DNA from: Methylobacterium sp. J-090 | Lineage (GTDB): Bacteria > Pseudomonadota > Alphaproteobacteria > Rhizobiales > Beijerinckiaceae | Length of the DNA: 64,000 nt | Assembly: GCF_022829345.1 (NCBI RefSeq) | Contig: NZ_JAKSXV010000096.1 | Span: forward strand, 310,001-374,000 | Direction of reading: 5' to 3' | Part shown: positions 48,753 to 57,112 of the stretch, piece by piece | Layout: each line of letters opens with the position of its first letter | How positions within the stretch are numbered: the first letter of the stretch is position 1 | Notes under the pieces: generated by a model | Told to the model about the DNA's origin: nothing | Seen by the model: only the letters and a program-made list of their open reading frames with translations | The model's database searches: none | Program-made: the position numbers and the translations under genes

Positions 48753-49958
48753 ATGGCCGACGCCGACGAGGACGACTGGGCCGCAGCCCTCATCGCGCAG
48801 AACGAGGCCGGGGGCGATTCCTCCCTCGCCGACGAATGGGGCGCGGCCCTGGCCGAACAGGGTACGACCACCCACGCCAGCGACGTCGCCGCCGAATGGG
48901 CGACGATGATCGAGGACGGGGAGACCGACAACCTACCTGAGCTCAGCGGCAACGACCGTATCCTGAACCAGGATGAGATCGACGGCGTCCTCGGCTTCTC
49001 CTTGCGCGAACTGTCGGCCTCCGGGGCCGGCGGCGTGCGCGCCATCGTCGATTCGGGCGTCGTTCAGTACGAACGCCTGCCGATGCTGGAAATCGTCTTC
49101 GACCGGATGATCCGGTTGCTTTCGACGAGCCTGCGCAATTTCTTCCAGGACAACGTCGAGGTGACGCTGGACAACATCACCTCAGTGCGGTTCGGCGACT
49201 ATCTCAACGCAATCCCCCTGCCGACCCTGCTCGGCGTGTTCCGGGCCGATGCCTGGGAGAACTCAGGCCTCGTCACCGTCGAATCGAATCTCGCCTACTC
49301 GACCATGGACCTGCTGCTCGGCGGCAAGCGCGGCGGCACCTCGACGCGCCTCGATGGACGGCCCTTCACCACCATCGAGATGCAGCTCGTGCGCCGTCTC
49401 GTGGAGATCATCCTCACCGACCTCGAACTGTCGTTCCAGCCGCTCTCGCCCGTCCGCTTCGCCATCGACCGAATCGAGACCAACCCGCGCTTCGCCACCA
49501 TCACGCGCCCGGCCAACGCCGCCATCCTGATCAGCCTCAAGCTCGACATGGACGGGCGCGGCGGCCTGCTCCAGATCCTGTTCCCCTACGCCACCATAGA
49601 GCCGATCCGTGAACTGCTCATGCAGAGCTTCATGGGCGAGAAGCTCGGACGCGACCACGTCTGGGAAAGCCATCTCGCCACGGAGATCTGGCAGGCCGAC
49701 GCGACCATGGAGGCCGTGCTCCACGAGACGATGCTCCCCTTGAAGAAGGTGCTGTCCCTGAAGGTGGGCGACACCCTGATGTTCGATACCAAACCCTCCG
49801 ACCTCATTTCCGTCCGCTGCGGCGACTGGGCCCTGACGCAGGGACGGATCGGCCGGGTGGACGATAGTATCGCCGTGCAGCTGACCCGGCCGCTACGCCG
49901 GTCCCGCACCACTTTCCAGGCTTTCGAGGCCTCCATGAACAACCGCAACGACGGGTGA
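48753..49958 (+). CDS. fliM: flagellar motor switch protein FliM with extended N terminus
   Basis: A 401-residue C-ring protein that binds CheY-P. The CheY-binding peptide 'LNQDEIDGVLGF' is at residues 71-82 instead of the extreme N terminus. Before it lie three repeats centred on Trp9, Trp29 and Trp49 (DDWAAAL, DEWGAAL, AEWATMI), exactly 20 residues apart. The middle domain ('QYERLPMLEIVFDRMIRLLS', 'FGDYLNAIPLPTLLGVFRAD') and the C-terminal SpoA-like domain ('LPLKKVLSLKVGDTLMFDTK', 'GRVDDSIAVQLTRPL') are normal. It overlaps the next gene by 4 bases (GTGA). Confidence 0.93.
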   Translation: MADADEDDWAAALIAQNEAGGDSSLADEWGAALAEQGTTTHASDVAAEWATMIEDGETDNLPELSGNDRILNQDEIDGVLGFSLRELSASGAGGVRAIVDSGVVQYERLPMLEIVFDRMIRLLSTSLRNFFQDNVEVTLDNITSVRFGDYLNAIPLPTLLGVFRADAWENSGLVTVESNLAYSTMDLLLGGKRGGTSTRLDGRPFTTIEMQLVRRLVEIILTDLELSFQPLSPVRFAIDRIETNPRFATITRPANAAILISLKLDMDGRGGLLQILFPYATIEPIRELLMQSFMGEKLGRDHVWESHLATEIWQADATMEAVLHETMLPLKKVLSLKVGDTLMFDTKPSDLISVRCGDWALTQGRIGRVDDSIAVQLTRPLRRSRTTFQAFEASMNNRNDG

Positions 49959-50494
49959 GCCTCATGAGTCTCCTCGCCACCCTCAGCGCCGATATCCTCG
50001 TCGCCATCCTGCTCGTCGCCACGATCGTCTCGTCCGTGCGGCTGAGCCGGCGTATCTCCCGGATGAAGGCCGACGAGGCGGGTATGCGGCAGACCATCGG
50101 CGACCTCGTGGTGGCCAGCGCCACCGCCGAACGCGCCGTAGCGGGCCTGCGCGCCACCCTCGACGAATGCGACCGGACCCTCGCCGACCGTCTCGCCACC
50201 GCCGAGCGCTACGCCGCCGACCTCTCCGCCCACGTGATAGCCGGCGAGACGGTGATCGGACGGATCTCGGCCATCGTCGCGCAAGCCGGCGGCGCGCACG
50301 GAGGCATTGCCCGCCCGGCACCACGCATCGCGGACGAGCCCGCCCATGACGCCCCGCAGTCCGTGAGACCTCAGTCCCGTATCCCGATAAGTGTTCCGGC
50401 CAGCCCGAATGGTGAGCGTCTCGGAGCCGCCGCCGCCGCCGCGCTCGCCATGTCCGAACGGGCCCTCGAACGCCTGCGGAGCAAGGCCGCATGA
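49955..50494 (+). CDS. DUF6468 flagellar-operon protein
   Basis: A 179-residue protein: N-terminal membrane helix 'LSADILVAILLVATIVSSVR', then a coiled-coil-like helix 'LVVASATAERAVAGLRATLD' and 'ECDRTLADRLATAERYAADL'. The tail is disordered except a last helix 'AAAAALAMSERALERLRSKA'. DUF6468 is known from alphaproteobacterial flagellar loci, role unknown. GTG start in the GTGA overlap with fliM; ATG 49964 is an alternative. The stop overlaps the start of motE (ATGA). Confidence 0.82.
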   Translation: MSLMSLLATLSADILVAILLVATIVSSVRLSRRISRMKADEAGMRQTIGDLVVASATAERAVAGLRATLDECDRTLADRLATAERYAADLSAHVIAGETVIGRISAIVAQAGGAHGGIARPAPRIADEPAHDAPQSVRPQSRIPISVPASPNGERLGAAAAAALAMSERALERLRSKAA

Positions 50495-51336
50495 CCAATC
50501 CGGCCTCTCCACGGCTTCCGGGACAGGCCAAGAAGGCCGGGAAGCCGGGTCTACGCGTCCGTTTTCCACAGCCGCGCCCGCTCAAGCTACGCCTGATCGA
50601 TGCCGTCACCCTCGCGGCTGTCGGCCTTCTCGTCCTGAAGCTCGGGGCGATCACCATCGAGGATTCGAAACCCGCGCCGGACGCGCCCCTACCGGACTTC
50701 GCCCGCGTGCTCGCCAAAGCCCGTACGGGCTACGAGCCGTCCGACCCAACCACCACCGGCTCCGTCAGCGCGAAGGAGCCCGAGAAGCCGCCGCCGGAAC
50801 CCGAGAAGCCGGTGGCTCGCCCCCCTCCGCCCCCGGAGGCGATGCCGGCATCCGAGCGTGCGATCCTCGAGCGCTTGGCGACCCGCCGTGACACCCTCAA
50901 ACAGCGCAGCGACGCCCTCGACCTGCGCGAGCAGCTCATCGGTACCGCCGAACGCAAGCTGGAGACCGGCGTCGATGCCCTCAGGCAGGGCGAGGGAAGC
51001 GCCGAGGGCGGGGCCAATCAGCGCGCCGAGACCGAGAAGGCCGCCCTCAAGAATATCGTCACCATGTACGAGACCATGAAGCCCAAAGACGCCGCACGGG
51101 TCTTCGATCGCCTCACCCTCGAAGTGTTGGTGCCCATCGTCCTCGCCATGAACCCGCGCAAGATGGCGGAGGTCCTGGCGTTGATGCAGTCGGAACCCGC
51201 CGAGAAACTCACTGTCGCCCTCGCGAATCGCGCGCGCGGCACCCAACCGCCGTCACAGGCCCCGTCGGTTGCCGGTCTTGGACCCAACGAGCTTCCGGCC
51301 ATCGAATCCGCGGGCAGGGTAGACCCGAGACGCTGA
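50491..51336 (+). CDS. motE: MotE family protein (stator-associated periplasmic chaperone)
   Basis: A 281-residue protein. Basic N terminus, membrane helix 'LIDAVTLAAVGLLVLKLGAI' (36-55), a Pro/Glu-rich linker, a coiled coil ('LERLATRRDTLKQRSDALDL', 'REQLIGTAERKLETGVDALR') and the MgtE-N-like MotE domain 'VTMYETMKPKDAARVFDRLT' and 'PIVLAMNPRKMAEVLALMQS'. In Sinorhizobium MotE is a chaperone of MotC. Here it is coupled to the DUF6468 gene. MotC itself was not found in the window. Confidence 0.88.
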   Translation: MTNPASPRLPGQAKKAGKPGLRVRFPQPRPLKLRLIDAVTLAAVGLLVLKLGAITIEDSKPAPDAPLPDFARVLAKARTGYEPSDPTTTGSVSAKEPEKPPPEPEKPVARPPPPPEAMPASERAILERLATRRDTLKQRSDALDLREQLIGTAERKLETGVDALRQGEGSAEGGANQRAETEKAALKNIVTMYETMKPKDAARVFDRLTLEVLVPIVLAMNPRKMAEVLALMQSEPAEKLTVALANRARGTQPPSQAPSVAGLGPNELPAIESAGRVDPRR

Positions 51337-51491
51337 GGCGACGATCTTAACGAACCCTTACGGTTGCGTGTGCCGTGCGTCGGGGTTAGGCGGCAGGCTC
51401 AGAGGTTATCGCGCGCGAAGCTCCCCATCGAGGGCGGGTTAAGACGCTGCGTGAGAGCCTCCGATGCCCGAGACGTCCCTGGAGGCCCCGC

Positions 51492-52181
51492 TTGCCGCTG
51501 CCCTGTCTGCTCCGACCGCTTCCCTCCGCCGCGCTCGGTGTGCTCCTGACCCTCATCCTCCTACCGGCTGCCATCGGTCCGACCCTCGCCCAGGATACCG
51601 GGGAGCCGGAGGCCCCAGTGGAAACGGCCCCGAAGCCGAAGCCCAAACCGAAGCCCGTCCCCGCCGCCAAGCCCGCGCCGGCCGCAAAACCCGCCACCGC
51701 GACGGCGGCACCGGCCCCAACGGCAGTCTGGCCGGTCGGTGCCGCCTCGGTGAGCGAAGTCTACGGCGACTGGACTGTGGTCTGCGCCCGAGAGGGAGCC
51801 GGGCCGGCGACCTGTACCCTGATGCAGGCGCAAGGCTCGAAGACCGATGGACGCCGCTCCTTCGCCATCGAATTGCGCGCGCCGGCCGAGGGCCGCGCCG
51901 CTGGGCTAATCCTGATGCCACTGGGCGTCAACATCGAGGGCGGCGTCCAGTTCAAGCTCGACGAGGCGGTCCTCGGGCAGGGCGCTCCCTATCTCAGCTG
52001 CAGCCAGGAGGGCTGCATCGTCCCCGTCAGCTTCCCGACCCTGGCCACCGACACCATGAAGACGGCCAAGGCCCTGACCGTGACGGCCACTAGGCCTGAT
52101 GCCAAGGAACCGCTGGTGATCACCGTACCGCTCGGTGGCTTTGGACCGGCCCTGGCACGCGCGGTCGCCCTGACCGGTTGA
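51492..52181 (+). CDS. IalB-family (invasion-associated locus B) secreted protein
   Basis: A 229-residue protein. Signal peptide 1-33 ('...LLPAAIGPTLAQ'), a long Pro/Lys/Ala linker (40-78), then the IalB domain: 'VSEVYGDWTVVCAREGAGPA', 'TCTLMQAQGSKTDGRRSFAI', 'LGVNIEGGVQFKLDEAVLGQ', 'PYLSCSQEGCIVPVSF' and 'TVTATRPDAKEPLVITVPLG'. It has four cysteines in the domain. The start is TTG at 51492, set by a perfect GGAGG six bases upstream. IalB homologues often occur in alphaproteobacterial envelopes; the reason for its place in a motor operon is unknown. Confidence 0.86.
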   Translation: MPLPCLLRPLPSAALGVLLTLILLPAAIGPTLAQDTGEPEAPVETAPKPKPKPKPVPAAKPAPAAKPATATAAPAPTAVWPVGAASVSEVYGDWTVVCAREGAGPATCTLMQAQGSKTDGRRSFAIELRAPAEGRAAGLILMPLGVNIEGGVQFKLDEAVLGQGAPYLSCSQEGCIVPVSFPTLATDTMKTAKALTVTATRPDAKEPLVITVPLGGFGPALARAVALTG

Positions 52182-52272
52182 GTTCGGCAGCGCGATTGAG
52201 AACGGCAGCGCATCCCGAAAAAATTCGATCAACGACGACGCTGCTCCCAGAACCAACCGCGAGGAAACGCCG

Positions 52273-52674
52273 ATGAGAAGATTCCTGACCGCCGGCCTGC
52301 TGGTGGCCGCACTGACCGCGCCCGCCCTGGCTCAGAACGCTCCGCCGCCCGACGCCGCCGCACCCGAGACCCGTCCCCCCGAAACGAAAGCCGAGCGCCA
52401 ACGCAATAGCGCCGCCAAGCTCGCCGGCCTGCTCTACTTCGTCCAGAACGCCTGCCCGGACCTCAAGCCCGACTACACCCGCTTCAAGGACGTCGTGGCA
52501 GGTCTCGGTGTAACCTTGGAGGATCTGTCGGCGGGCGATCTCCTGCTGCGCTCGCGCACCTACACGGAGGTCTACACTAAGGATACGTCCGCGAGTTGCG
52601 CCCGGGCCGACGCCAATTTTGGTCCCGCGGGCACCACGATCCCCAACCTCGTCGTCAAGCGCACAACACCTTAG
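52273..52674 (+). CDS. small secreted protein, unknown function
   Basis: A 133-residue protein with signal peptide (MRRFLTAGLLVAALTAPALA), a Pro-rich spacer and a helical domain 'AAKLAGLLYFVQNACPDLKP', 'DYTRFKDVVAGLGVTLEDLS' and 'YTEVYTKDTSASCARADANF', with two cysteines that could pair. No domain recognised. Its location between the ialB-like gene and the TPR giant, all on the same strand, suggests a periplasmic role linked to the motor or envelope (inference). GAGGAAACGCCG precedes the ATG. Confidence 0.7.
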   Translation: MRRFLTAGLLVAALTAPALAQNAPPPDAAAPETRPPETKAERQRNSAAKLAGLLYFVQNACPDLKPDYTRFKDVVAGLGVTLEDLSAGDLLLRSRTYTEVYTKDTSASCARADANFGPAGTTIPNLVVKRTTP

Positions 52675-52897
52675 CGGCATGTCATAGGACGCCCGACGGA
52701 TCGCTTCGGGATGGCGAAGATCGATCATCCTCAGACGTCGCGCGGGCTTGCTTCCTTCCGCTTCGAGCAAGCGGAAGGGGGCATCGGGCTCTTAAGCGCC
52801 CGTTAGCCCAGACCATAGAGAGTGGCCGGACTGTGTGGCGTAAGGCGCCCCGCTCGCCGAGCGGGTGGGGCGCCAGTCGGAGTTGGCGTATCCTGCG

Positions 52898-55800
52898 ATG
52901 GGTCTGGGTGCCGGTATCGCGACACGACGACGTCGGCCCTGGGTCGGCCTCGCCGCAGCGTCGATCCTTGCCGGGTTCGTCCTGTGCGGCCCCGCCGCGG
53001 CCGCGCGCCTGACGGCCGCCGCGGGGGTCCAGGCAGAGCGCTACGGCCGCATCACCCTGACATTCGATACGGCCGTCACGGTCAAGGCCCGCGTCTCGGG
53101 CACTGTCCTCGTCATCGCCTTCTCCGAGCGCAGCTCCGCCTTCGCCGAGCGGCTTGCCGCGCAGATGCCCGACTACGTGTCCGTGGTCCGACGCGATCCG
53201 GACGGCACGGGCCTGCGCCTCGCCCTGCAGCGCCCGTATCGCGTCAACGTGCAGAATGCGGGCGAGACCACCTTCATCGATCTCCTGCCCCTCGACTGGG
53301 CGGGCCTGCCGCCGCCCCTGCCGCCGGAGGTGGTGGCCGAGCTGTTCGCCCGGACCCAGGCCGCCGAGGCCGCCCTGAGGGCCGCGCGACCGAAACCGCC
53401 GGAGATTGTGCGCCTGCCCCTCGAGCTCGCCCTGCGCCCGAACCTCGTGCGTCTCAGCCTGCGTCTGCCCGAGTCCGCGGCGGCGCGATTTGAACGCGAC
53501 GGTCCGGTCACGCGACTCGATCTGCCCGGGTCCTGGCGGATTGACGAGACCGCCACGCGTGGACGCCTCAAGCCCGCCATCGCGGCCCTGTCCGTCGAGG
53601 ACGACGCGATGGGCGCGCGCCTCCTGGTAACGCCGGCCGATGGCTACGAAATCAGGTCAGCCCGCGATGCGGACGGTGCCACCCTCGATGTGGTGCGCAG
53701 GGCGAGCGAGACGAAGCCGGTCGAGGCACGGATTCCGCAAGCATCCGAGGACGCTGGGACGGCGGGCAGTGAGGCCGGGACGGGCCGGATCGAGGCGAAA
53801 CCCGTCGCACAGGCGTCGATCAAACCGCCGACATCTGCGTCACCCCCCGTCGTCGTCCGCCCAGCCGGCCCCGGATGGGTGTTTCCCTTCACGCGGATGC
53901 CGGCCGCCGCCCTCTTCGAGCGGGCCGGGATCGCGACCTTGGTGTTCGAGACGTCCCAACCTGTCACGATTCCGGCGGGTGATCCAATCCTCGTGCCGTT
54001 CGGGGCTCCCATCCGGACGGGCGGCTTCGTCACCATCCGTCTTCCCGTGCCGCGCGAGCGCCTCCTCGACCTCGTGCCGACCGGTCCCGCCGACGCCCCC
54101 ACGGGCTGGGAGCTGGTGGCCGGGACCGATCTCTCCGCGAGCGAGCCCCTGTCGGCGATCCGGACGGCCGGAGCGAACGGCCGCCTCGGCGTCGGTGTGA
54201 AGCTGCCGAACCCCGGCGGGGCCACATGGCTCGACCTCGACGGCGAGCGCATCGGTGTCGTCACCGGATACGGCCCGAAGCCCGCCGGCATTCCCAAACG
54301 GCAGACCTTCGTCGATTTCGAACTGCTGCCGAGCCGCCAGGGCGTCGCCGTCCTCGCACAGGCCGATGATCTGCTCGTCCGGCCCGATATCGACGGCGTC
54401 GCCATCGGGCGCGACGCCGGCATGGCGGTCTCCGGCGTCGCGCGTGCCGTGGACGCGCCGCTTGCCGGCATCGGCGACCTCGCCGTCGATCGCGCGCCCT
54501 GGGAAGCATCCCGCCGTGGCGACGTACGCGACCTCCTGCGCCGCCAGCTCGAAGCCGTCACGGAGGCCCCCCGCGTCGCGCGCGGGCTCCTGCGCCTGAC
54601 CCTCGCCAAAGGCTTCCTCGCCAATGGTCTGACCGTCGAGGCCTACGGCGTTCTCAAGGTCGCCGTGGCCGAAGACCCGGTCCTTGCCGGGCAGCGCGAC
54701 GTGGCCCTTCTCATCGCCATCGCCGCCGCACGCATGGGGCACGCGGCGGAAGCTCGACAAATTCTCGAGGGCGACGGCCTCAAATCCGATGCCGAAGTGC
54801 GCCTTTGGCAAGGGTACCTCGACACCCTGGCCGGCCGGTGGGGCAAGGCCGACGCGGCGTTTCGCGAGACGACCGGGGTCATCGAGCGTTACCCCGACGA
54901 CCTCCAGGTCGTCCTGCGCAGCGCGGCGGCGGAAGCGGCCATCGAAGCGGGGGACTGGGATTCGGGAAGCCGCCACCTCACCCTGGCGGGTGCACGCTCA
55001 CCCGAGCCGTCCCAGCGCGACCAGCTCGGCCTGCTCCGCGCGCGCATCGACGAAGTGACGGGACGGACCGTCGTCGCCCTGGAGAGCTACCGTCGCCTCG
55101 CAGAGGCGGGGAATGGGCCCGTGGCCGCCGATGCCGCGTTGCGGGCGGCGATCCTCGGCCATGCGTCGGGAAAGCTGCCACTCGCCAAGGCCATCGAGCG
55201 CATCGAGGCCCTGACGCTCACCTGGCACGGCGACGAGATCGAGACGCGGGCCATCGCGGCCCTCGCCGGCCTGTACAAGGAAGCCGGCCGCTGGCGCCAG
55301 GCCTTCACCGCCGCGCGCCGGGCCGACGCCCTGCGCGGCCAATCGCCCATCGCCCACACCCTGCACGACTCGGCCATGGCGCTGTTCGACGAGCTCTACC
55401 TCGGAGAGCGCGGAGCGAACCTGTCCGGTGTCGAGGCCCTGGGGCTGTATTTCGACTTCAAGGACTATGCGCCCATCGGGCGCCGCGGCGACGAAATCGT
55501 CCGTCGCCTGTCGGACCGCCTCGTGGAACTCGACCTTCTTGATTCCGCGGGCGATCTCCTGCAGCATCAGGTGGATCACCGCCTGACCGGGCCGGCCCGC
55601 GCCGAGGTGGCGGCGCGCCTGGCCACCATCCGGCTGATGGACGAGAAACCACTCCCCGCGCTGCAGGTCCTCGACGCGACTTACCTGCCCGAACTGCCCG
55701 AGGACCTGCGCCGCGCCCGCGCGCTCCTGCGCGCCCGCGCGCTGTCCGACCTCTCGCGCACCGATCTCGCCCTGGAGACCATCGACGGCGAGGCGGGGGC

Positions 55801-56245
55801 CGACGCCGCGCGCCTGCGGGCCGACATCCTGTGGACCGGGCGGCGCTGGCGCGAGGCCGGCGAGGCGCACGAGACCCTCGTGGGCGATGCCTGGCGCCAG
55901 CGCGTGCCCCTGGACGACAAGGCCCGCACGGACGTCCTGCGTGCAGCCATCGCGTACGGCCTGGCGAACGAGGTCCTGAGCCTCGAGCGCCTCCGGGCGA
56001 AGTTCGCGGATCCCATGGCCGAGAGCCTCGACGCGCGCACCTTCGCCCTCCTGACCCAGCCCAACGCCGTGCGCACGACGGGCTTTCGCGAGATCGCCCA
56101 GAAGGCCACCAGCGCCGAGACCCTGCAGTCGTTCCTCACCGAGTACCGCAAGCGCTATCCCGAGACCGCCGTGCCGGAGCGGGGCAAGCGCGACGGCGAG
56201 ACCCGCGCCGACGCGCAGGGCAGCCCGGCGCCGCCACCCGGTTGA
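52898..56245 (+). CDS. large periplasmic AMIN-like/TPR protein of the flagellar cluster
   Basis: A 1115-residue protein with a signal peptide ('WVGLAAASILAGFVLCGPAA'). Residues about 36-130 resemble AMIN peptidoglycan-binding domains: 'RYGRITLTFDTAVTVKARVS', 'VLVIAFSERSSAFAERLAAQ', 'RPYRVNVQNAGETTFIDLLP'. A disordered Pro/Ala stretch follows, then a beta-rich middle (about 320-500), and the second half (540-1070) is helical with TPR-like units ('AYGVLKVAVAEDPVLAGQRD', 'AARMGHAAEARQILEGDGLK', 'WQGYLDTLAGRWGKADAAFR'). No known name. ATG 52898 chosen for the signal peptide; GTG 52865 is possible. Last gene of the fliL operon. Confidence 0.78.
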   Translation: MGLGAGIATRRRRPWVGLAAASILAGFVLCGPAAAARLTAAAGVQAERYGRITLTFDTAVTVKARVSGTVLVIAFSERSSAFAERLAAQMPDYVSVVRRDPDGTGLRLALQRPYRVNVQNAGETTFIDLLPLDWAGLPPPLPPEVVAELFARTQAAEAALRAARPKPPEIVRLPLELALRPNLVRLSLRLPESAAARFERDGPVTRLDLPGSWRIDETATRGRLKPAIAALSVEDDAMGARLLVTPADGYEIRSARDADGATLDVVRRASETKPVEARIPQASEDAGTAGSEAGTGRIEAKPVAQASIKPPTSASPPVVVRPAGPGWVFPFTRMPAAALFERAGIATLVFETSQPVTIPAGDPILVPFGAPIRTGGFVTIRLPVPRERLLDLVPTGPADAPTGWELVAGTDLSASEPLSAIRTAGANGRLGVGVKLPNPGGATWLDLDGERIGVVTGYGPKPAGIPKRQTFVDFELLPSRQGVAVLAQADDLLVRPDIDGVAIGRDAGMAVSGVARAVDAPLAGIGDLAVDRAPWEASRRGDVRDLLRRQLEAVTEAPRVARGLLRLTLAKGFLANGLTVEAYGVLKVAVAEDPVLAGQRDVALLIAIAAARMGHAAEARQILEGDGLKSDAEVRLWQGYLDTLAGRWGKADAAFRETTGVIERYPDDLQVVLRSAAAEAAIEAGDWDSGSRHLTLAGARSPEPSQRDQLGLLRARIDEVTGRTVVALESYRRLAEAGNGPVAADAALRAAILGHASGKLPLAKAIERIEALTLTWHGDEIETRAIAALAGLYKEAGRWRQAFTAARRADALRGQSPIAHTLHDSAMALFDELYLGERGANLSGVEALGLYFDFKDYAPIGRRGDEIVRRLSDRLVELDLLDSAGDLLQHQVDHRLTGPARAEVAARLATIRLMDEKPLPALQVLDATYLPELPEDLRRARALLRARALSDLSRTDLALETIDGEAGADAARLRADILWTGRRWREAGEAHETLVGDAWRQRVPLDDKARTDVLRAAIAYGLANEVLSLERLRAKFADPMAESLDARTFALLTQPNAVRTTGFREIAQKATSAETLQSFLTEYRKRYPETAVPERGKRDGETRADAQGSPAPPPG

Positions 56246-56248
56246 GGC

Positions 56249-57004
56249 TCAGGTGCCGTAGCTCTGCACCAGGGAGCCGGCGACCAGGGTCCAGCCATCG
56301 ACGAGGACGAAGAAGATCAGCTTGAACGGCAGGGCCACGGTGGCGGGCGGCACCATCATCATGCCCACCGCCATGAGGATCGAGGCCACCACGAGGTCGA
56401 TGATCAGGAAGGGGATGAACAGCAGGAATCCGATCTCGAAGGCGCGCCGCAGCTCCGAGATCATGAAGGCCGGGGTGACGATCTCAAGGCCGATGGCTTC
56501 GGGCCCCGAGGGGGTGGGCACCTTGGCCATGTCGAGGAAAAGCTTGAGGTCTTTCTCGCGGACGTTTTTCAGCATGAACGCCTTGAACGGCGCCGAGGCC
56601 CGCTCGAAGGCGACGCTCTGGGTGATCTGGCCGGCGATGAGGGGCTCGATCCCGGTCCGGTAGGCCTCCCGGCCGACGGGGGCCATGACGAAGGCCGTGA
56701 GGAACAGGGCCAGGCTCGTGACGACGGCGTTGGGCGGCGCGCTCTGGGTTCCGAGGGCCGAGCGCAGGATCGAGAACACCACCACGATCCGGGTGAACGA
56801 GGTCGCCATCACGAGGACCGAGGGCGCGAGCGCCAGGACCGTGATGAGCGCGACGAGCTGCAGCGCCCGCTCCGTGACGCCGCCGGCACCGAGATCGACG
56901 GACAGGCTCTGGGCCGCGGCACCGCCCGCCGCCAGGGTCAGACCGAGGGCCGCGAGCGTCGACACGGCGGCGAGGCGCGGGAGGCGGAGCGGAAGGCGAA
57001 TCAT
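56249..57004 (-). CDS. fliP: flagellar type III export gate protein FliP
   Basis: A 251-residue export-gate protein. Signal peptide-like start 'LPRLAAVSTLAALGLTLAAG', then the FliP core: 'ALQLVALITVLALAPSVLVM', 'ATSFTRIVVVFSILRSALGT', 'QSAPPNAVVTSLALFLTAFV', 'PAFMISELRRAFEIGFLLFI', 'PFLIIDLVVASILMAVGMMM', 'VPPATVALPFKLIFFVLVDG'. Four membrane helices. ATG 57004 follows CGGAA. It is downstream of fliO on the minus strand with a 108-base gap. It ends 3 bases from the stop of the convergent TPR gene. Confidence 0.95.
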   Translation of the reverse strand: MIRLPLRLPRLAAVSTLAALGLTLAAGGAAAQSLSVDLGAGGVTERALQLVALITVLALAPSVLVMATSFTRIVVVFSILRSALGTQSAPPNAVVTSLALFLTAFVMAPVGREAYRTGIEPLIAGQITQSVAFERASAPFKAFMLKNVREKDLKLFLDMAKVPTPSGPEAIGLEIVTPAFMISELRRAFEIGFLLFIPFLIIDLVVASILMAVGMMMVPPATVALPFKLIFFVLVDGWTLVAGSLVQSYGT

Positions 57005-57112
57005 CTGGTTTCCGAAGGGGATAGCCCGGAGAATCGGATGGGCCGACGCTCCAGGGCAAGCCGTCTTCCGCCGGAAAACTGTCGGCGTCATGGCCGGGGC
57101 GGTGCCCGCGGG

